Shown in pieces: positions 62,249-64,000 of a stretch of 64,000 bases of DNA (its first letter is position 1; every line of letters starts with the position of its first letter). The stretch comes from Micromonospora sp. U21. Lineage in GTDB: Bacteria; Actinomycetota; Actinomycetes; Mycobacteriales; Micromonosporaceae. A program made the translations under genes and the position numbers. The DNA is taken from assembly GCF_018070045.1 (NCBI RefSeq), contig NZ_JAGPYK010000021.1, positions 1-64,000 on the forward strand. Direction: 5' to 3'. The notes beneath the pieces are model-generated. The model made no database searches, was not told where the DNA came from, and saw only the letters and a program-made list of their open reading frames with translations.

Positions 62249-63093
62249 CCCGCATGACGACTACCCAACCTCGGCCCGCCGTCGAGATCCGCGATCTGCA
62301 CAAGTCGTTCGGGCCGCTCGAAGTGCTCAAGGGCATCGACTTCGAGGTCGGCCACGGCGAGGTGGTCTGCATCATCGGGCCGTCCGGGTCCGGCAAGTCG
62401 ACGCTGCTGCGGTGCGTCAACCTGCTGGAGGAGCCGACCGCCGGCAAGATCTGGGTGAACGGTGTCGAGGTGACCGACCCGGACGTCGAGATCGACTCCG
62501 TACGCCGCGGCATCGGCATGGTCTTCCAGTCGTTCAACCTCTTCCCGCACCTGACCGTGCTGGACAACCTCACCATCGCCCAACGTCGGGTGCTCCGCCG
62601 CGGCCGTGGCGAGGCCGAGCGGATCGCGCGGGACAACCTCGAGCGGGTCGGCCTGACCGACAAGGCCCGAGCGTTCCCGGCGCAGCTCTCCGGCGGGCAG
62701 CAGCAGCGCGCTGCCATCGCCCGATCGCTGTCGATGGAGCCCAAGCTGATGCTCTTCGACGAGCCGACCTCCGCCCTCGACCCGGAACTGGTCGGCGACG
62801 TGCTCACCGTCATGCGCAAGCTGGCCGAGGACGGCATGACGATGCTGGTGGTCACCCACGAGATGGCGTTCGCCCGGGACGTCGCCGACCGGGTCGTGTT
62901 CATGGATGGCGGCGTGGTGGTCGAGCAGGGGCCGCCGCGTGAGGTGCTCGGCGCTCCGCAGCACGAACGCACCCGCTCGTTCCTCTCCCGCGTCCTCGAC
63001 CCGACCCATGTCGCGCAGCTGGGTCAGCCCGACCAGGCCCCGGAGCCTCCGGAGCCCCCGCACCTGCCGGCCGACGACCGCCACAACCTGTGA
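62245..63093 (+). CDS. Polar amino-acid ABC transporter ATPase
   Basis: A 282-residue ATPase of the GlnQ/HisP type. Walker A is G-P-S-G-S-G-K-S-T, the Q-loop is V-F-Q-S-F-N-L-F-P-H, the signature is L-S-G-G-Q-Q-Q-R, Walker B is L-M-L-F-D-E-P-T-S-A-L-D and the H-loop is V-V-T-H-E-M. The last 25 residues are a Pro/Glu-rich tail not usual for the family. GTG 62245 overlaps the permease stop; ATG 62254 is an alternative start. Confidence 0.93.
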   Translation: MTRMTTTQPRPAVEIRDLHKSFGPLEVLKGIDFEVGHGEVVCIIGPSGSGKSTLLRCVNLLEEPTAGKIWVNGVEVTDPDVEIDSVRRGIGMVFQSFNLFPHLTVLDNLTIAQRRVLRRGRGEAERIARDNLERVGLTDKARAFPAQLSGGQQQRAAIARSLSMEPKLMLFDEPTSALDPELVGDVLTVMRKLAEDGMTMLVVTHEMAFARDVADRVVFMDGGVVVEQGPPREVLGAPQHERTRSFLSRVLDPTHVAQLGQPDQAPEPPEPPHLPADDRHNL

Positions 63094-63149
63094 CAGTCGT
63101 TCGTCGCGTCGCCGCGCACGCCAGTTGACGCGGCGGGGGCATCGGCTCC

Positions 63150-64000
63150 CTACTGTCGGCCGGCTTCCTGCCGTGCAACTCTGCGCCGCCACGGGGTCGC
63201 CAGCACCAGGACGGCCAGCACGACGGCAGCGCCGAGGCCCAGCCCGGTGGTCACCGAGATCGAGGATTCCGCGGCGGGGACAGGGCGCTCGCCCTTGACG
63301 GGGACGTCGGGGCTGTCGTGCTTCTTCTCTTCGGGTGTCACCAGCCGGCCGACGGAGGCGTCGCGAGGCAGGGCGAAGCCCCAGTTGAGCAGCGCCGCGG
63401 CCTCTCCCAGGCTCCCCAGCGGCGCAGTCTCCGCTCCGAGCAGGGTCACCGCGAGCCGTCGACCGTCGCGTTCGGCCACACCGACGTACGTCTGCCGAGC
63501 CAGGTCGGTGAAGCCCGTCTTCCCCCCGAGCGTCCCCGGATAGCGGCCCAACAGCGTGTTGTCGTGAATGATGACGAATGCCGGGTTTCTCGGCTGCGCC
63601 GGTATCTGTGCCGCCCGCGTAGCCACGTACCGCCGGAAGTCCTCCCGGGCGAACGTGGCCCGCGCGATCAGCGCGAGGTCGTACGCGCTGGTGTACTGGC
63701 CGGGGCCGTCCAGGCCCGACGGCGTCGCGGCATGGGTCTGGTTCGCGCGCAACCGGCGTGCCTCGTCGTTCATCGCCTCGACTCCACCCGGTCTGCCCGC
63801 ACCGCCGCCACCGACCCGGGCGAGCACGTTGGCCGCGTCGTTCCCCGAGGTGAGCAGCAACCCCAGCCACAGGCTCTCGATGGAGTACCGGCCACCGACG
63901 GTCACTCCCATCAGCGAACTGGCGGGGTCGAGATCGCGCAGATCCGCCCCGGTCACCTCGACCATCTGGGTCGGATCCAGGCGGGGCATCAGGGACGCTG
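63150..64000 (-). CDS. D-alanyl-D-alanine carboxypeptidase, N-terminus beyond window
   Basis: The visible 283 residues belong to a low-molecular-weight penicillin-binding protein (peptidase family S11). The SxN motif is in L-L-L-T-S-G-N-D-A-A-N, and the KTG motif in L-G-G-K-T-G-F-T-D. The SxxK serine lies upstream, outside the window. A-A-T-P-S-G-L-D-G-P-G is typical. The C-terminus has a Lys/Glu linker, one transmembrane helix (near the end) and a basic tail R-R-R-V-A-R, so it is anchored from inside with its catalytic domain outside, trimming cell-wall stem peptides. It converges on the ABC ATPase gene. Confidence 0.9.
   Translation of the reverse strand, partial: ASLMPRLDPTQMVEVTGADLRDLDPASSLMGVTVGGRYSIESLWLGLLLTSGNDAANVLARVGGGGAGRPGGVEAMNDEARRLRANQTHAATPSGLDGPGQYTSAYDLALIARATFAREDFRRYVATRAAQIPAQPRNPAFVIIHDNTLLGRYPGTLGGKTGFTDLARQTYVGVAERDGRRLAVTLLGAETAPLGSLGEAAALLNWGFALPRDASVGRLVTPEEKKHDSPDVPVKGERPVPAAESSISVTTGLGLGAAVVLAVLVLATPWRRRVARQEAGRQ

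Overview
The window is very GC-rich, with tight operons joined by 4-base ATGA/GTGA overlaps, frequent GTG starts, an F420-type luciferase-like oxidoreductase, a deazaflavin-dependent nitroreductase and the three-helix actinobacterial form of the Rieske subunit. Together these point to a filamentous actinomycete, probably Micromonosporaceae. That assignment is an inference from gene style, not a database result. No rRNA, tRNA or CRISPR was recognised.

Layout. (1) 1-150: the last 28 codons of a TnpB nuclease and its right-end hairpin. (2) 179-4703, minus strand: a cytochrome c maturation operon ccmC-E-F-G-H without ccmA/ccmB. (3) 4827-13563, plus strand, divergent from it: one long operon for a complete bc1-caa3 type respiratory branch (ctaC fused to cytochrome c, ctaD, ctaE, a small membrane protein, ctaG, a monohaem cytochrome c lipoprotein, qcrC, qcrA, qcrB). 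The ccm operon would supply the haem-loaded cytochromes. (4) 13564-15700: a decayed patch with a degenerate ORF, an HsdR remnant, a nitroreductase, a truncated DUF4326 gene and a small membrane protein. (5) 15698-25243: a pyrimidine/hydantoin catabolic cluster. It holds NCS1 permease, beta-ureidopropionase, dihydropyrimidinase and an F420/LLM oxidoreductase on the minus strand, a PucR regulator, and a class-III aminotransferase plus methylmalonate-semialdehyde dehydrogenase on the plus strand. (6) 25270-37049: mixed metabolism: intact DUF4326 gene, MFS transporter, AidB-like acyl-CoA dehydrogenase with its TetR regulator and a long palindromic operator, a secreted beta-propeller lipoprotein, a PRC-barrel protein, a 3-hydroxyisobutyrate-dehydrogenase-like enzyme, a GMC oxidoreductase, an epimerase, and a sigma-factor gene joined at a scar to the tail of a glycosidase gene. 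(7) 37285-60360: an L-rhamnose utilisation locus. (8) 60556-63093: a polar amino-acid ABC importer. (9) 63150-64000: a D-Ala-D-Ala carboxypeptidase cut by the window edge.

The rhamnose locus reads as a full pathway. Two secreted GH78 alpha-L-rhamnosidases release rhamnose. An ABC importer (ATPase, two permeases, binding lipoprotein) takes it up. A mutarotase, an isomerase, a kinase and a fused aldolase/dehydrogenase convert it to DHAP plus lactate, and LutABC oxidises lactate to pyruvate. A LacI-family repressor sits between the rhamnosidases and the transport operon. The same 12-base palindrome (TGAAACGATTCA) occurs in front of both, so one regulon is likely. A lone TnpB element lies antisense inside this operon, between the two permease genes, and leaves both reading frames open.
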